Notes under the pieces: generated by a model | What the model saw: the letters and a program-made list of their open reading frames with translations, nothing else | The model's database searches: none | What the model was told of the DNA's origin: nothing | Assembly (NCBI GenBank): GCA_022798855.1 | Contig: JAAWNI010000086.1 | Location: 1 to 8,980, forward strand | DNA from: Lawsonibacter sp. | GTDB lineage: Bacteria; Bacillota; Clostridia; Oscillospirales; Oscillospiraceae | DNA: 8,980 nucleotides | Reading direction: 5' to 3' | Shown here: positions 7,509 to 8,980 of the stretch, piece by piece | Position numbering within the stretch: position 1 is the stretch's first letter | How the letters are laid out: each line of letters starts with the position of its first letter | Program-made: the position numbers and the translations under genes

Positions 7509-7526
7509 TGCAGCGAGGTGATATTG

Positions 7527-7757
7527 ATGTATACAATATATCCGAGAATACGGGGGCTTCGGGAAGATTCCGATTTAAACCAGACCGAGATTGCAATCCA
7601 GCTGGGATGCTCCCAACAGACATATAGCAACTATGAGCTTGGGCATCGCATTATTCCACCCGAAATTTTGATTTCCCTTGCCAAAATTCACAGTACCAGT
7701 ACAGATTATTTGCTTGGCCTCACCGATGTGCGGGAGCCCTATCCGCAAGCAAAATAA
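7527..7757 (+). CDS. Small XRE-family regulator, first paralogue
   Basis: This gene encodes 76 residues. An XRE HTH spans about 5-65: YPRIRGLRED, then NQTEIAIQLGC, recognition helix SQQTYSNYELGHR (29-41), IPPEILISLAKI and TSTDYLLGLTD, a hallmark of Clostridia XRE regulators. A short tail REPYPQAK follows. There is no sensor domain. The start is ATG 7527, with GAGGTG (7515-7520) 6 nt upstream; the GTG at 7518 belongs to that site. By hand alignment 48 of 72 positions match the protein at 8756, and the last 20 are all identical. It probably represses its own promoter and the divergent gene through the 7452-7505 dyad. No terminator is visible before the repeats that follow. Confidence 0.87.
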   Translation: MYTIYPRIRGLREDSDLNQTEIAIQLGCSQQTYSNYELGHRIIPPEILISLAKIHSTSTDYLLGLTDVREPYPQAK

Positions 7758-7760
7758 AGG
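7722..7760 (+). repeat. 39-bp direct repeat, copy 1 (3' end of XRE gene)
   Basis: Identical base for base to 8942-8980 (offset 1,220). It covers the last 12 codons (TDVREPYPQAK preceded by no other shared codon choice), the stop and about 3 bases beyond. Just upstream, eight of nine codons for the shared TSTDYLLGL differ between the two genes, so the left boundary is sharp. The sequence after 7760 is AATTGAAATA and then unremarkable AT-rich DNA. Confidence 0.95.
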
Positions 7761-7797
7761 AATTGAAATATCCTCATAAATCTGATACTACTAAACA

Positions 7798-7846
7798 GAA
7801 TCCCCCTGCCCCTCCGGGGCACCCCCCTTTAGCAAGGGGGGCTTGG
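7798..7846 (-). repeat. GC-rich palindromic repeat, copy D (inverted)
   Basis: It begins GAATCCCCC (7798-7806), has a GCCCC/GGGGC-type hairpin at 7809-7820, then CCCCCCTT / AAGGGGGG (7822-7841) with loop TAGC. It is the inverted form of the 4839-5087 family and pairs head-to-head with copy E. Neither copy codes for protein. Confidence 0.7.
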
Positions 7847-7870
7847 TGCTTGAAGGCCCCGGTCCTGCTC

Positions 7871-7929
7871 CAAAGGCCCCCTTGTTAAAGGGGGCTGGCA
7901 GCGGCGTAAGCCGCTGACTGGGGGATTCC
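7871..7929 (+). repeat. GC-rich palindromic repeat, copy E
   Basis: Hairpin 1 is GCCCCCTT (7876-7883) / AAGGGGGC (7888-7895) with a GTTA loop. Hairpin 2 is CAGCGGC (7899-7905) / GCCGCTG (7910-7916) with a GTAA loop. The end GGGGGATTC (7920-7928) is the exact complement of copy D's first nine bases, so D plus E form a 131-bp unit with 9-bp terminal inverted repeats. Confidence 0.75.
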
Positions 7930-7954
7930 AGTTCATTTAAGACTTTCCTTAAAC

Positions 7955-7984
7955 GAAATCCCCCCGCAGGGGGGCGGGGGGAGG
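7955..7984 (-). repeat. Decayed palindromic repeat, copy F
   Basis: AAATCCCCCC followed by CCCCCC (7960-7965) / GGGGGG (7969-7974) and a further G-run. It keeps the AATCCCCCC edge of the family but lacks the second hairpin, so it looks like a deleted or degenerate copy. Confidence 0.5.
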
Positions 7985-8010
7985 GAAACATAGTAAAAAA
8001 CCTCTGCGTT

Positions 8011-8061
8011 ACTCCCTCAGCCACCGCCTGCGGCGGTGCCAGCTCCCTCAAAGAGGGAGCC
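8011..8061 (-). repeat. Double-hairpin repeat, copy G (CTCCCTC subtype)
   Basis: The first hairpin is CACCGCC (8022-8028) / GGCGGTG (8032-8038) and the second GCTCCCTC (8042-8049) / GAGGGAGC (8053-8060) with an AAA loop. It starts ACTCCCTCAG. On the minus strand it reads as a hairpin with a GAGGGAGC-type stem, then a GC hairpin, then CTGAGGGAGT, a variant of the same design with a different loop and edge. The bases from here to 8094 hold no gene. Confidence 0.7.
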
Positions 8062-8094
8062 TATGAGGACGATGGAGCGTTTTTCGACAAGCTG

Positions 8095-8122
8095 AGCCCC
8101 CGCCAGCCGGCGGGGGCTTTTT
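8095..8122 (+). terminator. Rho-independent terminator after the repeat cluster
   Basis: A perfect 10-bp stem (AGCCCCCGCC at 8095-8104, GGCGGGGGCT at 8109-8118) with loop AGCC runs into TTTTT (8118-8122). The stem is almost the same as the nadE terminator. It is oriented for plus-strand transcripts, probably reading through from the XRE gene at 7527 some 340 nt earlier. On minus it follows the stop of the membrane-protein gene by 9 nt but lacks a T-run, so it may work only partly that way. Confidence 0.8.
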
Positions 8123-8127
8123 GCTGT

Positions 8128-8622
8128 TTAATATCCCAATCCTGTTCGAATATGTTCCATCGTCTGTTCATCAAATTGATAGCTGAAATCTCGAATTCCA
8201 ATAGTAGAGCCTTTTTTCCGGTAGATCCACATCACAGCGGAATCCCTCATCGCGGCTTTCAGCGTGTATTTTTTACCTGGACGCCCCTTCAAATAGACAA
8301 TATCCTTTACCTCCGAATAGGGCACCCGCTTCTGATCCACAATTACACCCTTTTCGTAAAAGCGGGCGCTGCCGTTTCCCCGTTTCTTGGGGATGGCAAC
8401 AACCAGCTTGCCAAACTCCTGGTCCGCTTCGCCCTGGGCCAAGGGGCCGTTCCACTCCAGAACATACTCGCCGCCGTGGCGCTTGCGCTGTTCCTCCACA
8501 TTTTCCTGACGTTTTGCCCGTCCGGCGTAAAAGGCCTTAAAGTACAACACCGTAAAGACGATAAACGCGGCTATGATTGCCAGAAAAAAGAACATCGGGA
8601 ATAAATCAGATAAATTCATCAT
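8128..8622 (-). CDS. Small membrane-anchored protein, possible PH-like cytoplasmic domain
   Basis: This gene encodes 164 residues. The N-terminus holds one strong transmembrane segment (about 7-28: LFPMFFFLAIIAAFIVFTVL), followed by a basic stretch (KAFYAGRAKRQ), which predicts a cytoplasmic C-terminal part. A charged linker leads to a beta-rich domain of about 105 residues: FGKLVVAIPKK, FYEKGVIVDQKRVPYSEVKDIVYLKG, VMWIYRKKGSTIGIRDF, then an end helix FDEQTMEHIRTGL. That strand pattern resembles bacterial PH-like membrane-protein domains, a shape-based guess. The start has GAGGGG 5 nt before ATG 8622; the next codon is also ATG and could serve. It is divergent from the XRE gene at 8756, with a strong promoter of its own overlapped by an operator, so it is probably that regulator's target. 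Its role is unknown. Confidence 0.8.
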   Translation of the reverse strand: MMNLSDLFPMFFFLAIIAAFIVFTVLYFKAFYAGRAKRQENVEEQRKRHGGEYVLEWNGPLAQGEADQEFGKLVVAIPKKRGNGSARFYEKGVIVDQKRVPYSEVKDIVYLKGRPGKKYTLKAAMRDSAVMWIYRKKGSTIGIRDFSYQFDEQTMEHIRTGLGY

Positions 8623-8665
8623 GTTTGCCCCTCTCTAAAATTGGTTTATTCAGCGCTGCCAGCAT

Positions 8666-8694
8666 ATTATATAACATTTTGTTTTGCCAGTCAA
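8666..8694 (-). promoter_or_regulatory. Strong promoter of the membrane-protein gene
   Basis: On the minus strand: -35 TTGACT (8694-8689), exactly 17 bp of spacer, and a perfect -10 TATAAT (8671-8666). The spacer contains the operator half AACATTTTGTT, so a bound regulator would block it. Confidence 0.8.
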
Positions 8695-8708
8695 GATAAC
8701 AAAATGTT
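8673..8708. promoter_or_regulatory. Paired operators between the divergent genes
   Basis: AACATTTTGTT (8673-8683) and AACAAAATGTT (8698-8708) are perfect inverted repeats of each other. Each is itself a palindrome of the form AACA-NNN-TGTT, as expected for a dimeric XRE repressor. Centres are 25 bp apart about the axis 8690.5. One lies in the spacer of the minus promoter, the other in the spacer of the plus promoter, so both genes can be repressed at once. Confidence 0.75.
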
Positions 8709-8719
8709 TTATCTATACT
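8691..8719 (+). promoter_or_regulatory. Promoter of the second XRE gene
   Basis: The -10 box is TATACT (8714-8719) in CTATACTT, the same octamer as before the paralogue at 7527. The -35 is weak (TCAAGA, 8691-8696, 17-bp spacer) and overlaps the opposite -35. Weak expression with autorepression would fit a regulator. Confidence 0.5.
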
Positions 8720-8755
8720 TTTTTGCAGAACCTAATTTTGAGAGGAGCTGCACAG

Positions 8756-8977
8756 ATGTATAGACGGATACGCGACATGAGGGAGGACAATGACCTGTTT
8801 CAAAAGGATTTGGCAAAATATCTACAGTGCAGCCAGGTGAGCTATTCCCACTATGAATTGGGAAAACGGGATATCCCGACGGATGTGCTCATTCGATTGG
8901 CGGCGTTCTATCACACCAGCACCGACTACCTTTTGGGTCTGACCGATGTGCGGGAGCCCTATCCGCAAGCAAAATAA
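8756..8977 (+). CDS. Small XRE-family regulator, second paralogue
   Basis: This gene encodes 73 residues, one HTH domain from about residue 2 to 62: YRRIRDMRED, FQKDLAKYLQC, recognition helix SQVSYSHYELGKR (26-38), IPTDVLIRLAAF, TSTDYLLGLTD, tail REPYPQAK. The start at 8756 has AGAGGAG (8741-8747) 8 nt upstream; an in-frame ATG at 8684 would lie upstream of its promoter's -10 box and inside the operator region. It is paralogous to the 7527 gene, but the recognition helices differ (QQT/N against QVS/H), matching the different operators. It probably represses itself and the membrane-protein gene. Its last 12 codons and stop are base-identical to those of the paralogue. Only three bases follow the stop before the right edge. 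Confidence 0.87.
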   Translation: MYRRIRDMREDNDLFQKDLAKYLQCSQVSYSHYELGKRDIPTDVLIRLAAFYHTSTDYLLGLTDVREPYPQAK

Positions 8978-8980
8978 AGG
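8942..8980 (+). repeat. 39-bp direct repeat, copy 2 (at the window edge)
   Basis: Identical to 7722-7760. It reaches the last base of the window, so the true repeat may be longer on this side and its far boundary cannot be judged. Confidence 0.95.

Noticed and set aside
7518..7526. GTG starts for the two divergent XRE genes (7518 plus, 7443 minus)
   Set aside because: In both cases the GTG is the end of the GAGGTG ribosome binding site serving an ATG 6-9 nt downstream.
7213..7757. Toxin-antitoxin pair from two small adjacent genes
   Set aside because: Both products are HTH proteins and the genes are divergent, not co-transcribed. No toxin fold (RelE, HigB, HipA, Fic) is visible.
7791..8051. 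An 86-codon minus-strand open frame
   Set aside because: It is made wholly of repeats D-G and is therefore Pro/Gly/Leu-rich. It has no credible ribosome binding site.
8152..8604. A 150-codon plus-strand frame opposite the membrane-protein gene
   Set aside because: It is the antisense shadow of a gene with a clear membrane segment, ribosome binding site and promoter. The antisense frame has none of these.

Overview
The window reads as chromosomal DNA of a GC-rich, gut-type Clostridia, most likely an Oscillospiraceae relative of Flavonifractor, Oscillibacter or Intestinimonas. This is inferred from a giant S-layer-type protein with SLH repeats, a two-domain glutamine-dependent NAD+ synthetase, strong AGGAGG-type ribosome binding sites, and clusters of GC-rich palindromic repeats with TTGTTAAAG-type loops and GGATTCC edges. 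No rRNA, tRNA, CRISPR array or recognisable transposase gene is present.

Layout, left to right. (1) 1-4171: the 3' part of a very large SLH-domain surface protein, cut by the left edge. It ends at a strong hairpin that also faces the next, convergent gene. (2) 4258-4725, minus: a 155-residue orphan that looks like a phage tail or fibre protein. (3) 4757-5087: a gene-free stretch made almost entirely of palindromic repeats, followed by a clear sigma-A-type promoter. (4) 5231-7174: nadE, ending in a terminator shared with the convergent gene beyond it. (5) 7213-7757: a divergent pair of very small XRE-type regulators with a strikingly symmetric 54-bp control region between them. (6) 7758-8122: a second cluster of palindromic repeats, then a terminator. 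(7) 8128-8977: a second divergent pair, made of a small membrane protein (minus) and an XRE regulator (plus) paralogous to the one at 7527.

The most interesting part is 7213-8980. Both plus-strand XRE genes sit in the same architecture: a minus-strand gene, a two-sided promoter with an inverted-repeat operator, then the XRE gene. In both, the dyad axis falls on the same G|T step of a shared GTCAA, whose complement forms the TTGAC of the minus-strand -35 box. The operators themselves differ (TTACTTCAA/TTGAAGTAA against AACATTTTGTT/AACAAAATGTT), and so do the recognition helices. The two XRE genes also share a perfectly identical 39-bp 3' end. It begins abruptly after a stretch where the proteins match but 8 of 9 codons differ. 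This points to recombination, gene conversion or a modular cassette. The second copy runs exactly to the right edge, so its far boundary is unseen.

The surface protein, tail-like gene and nadE appear to be independent transcription units. I see no operon linking them.
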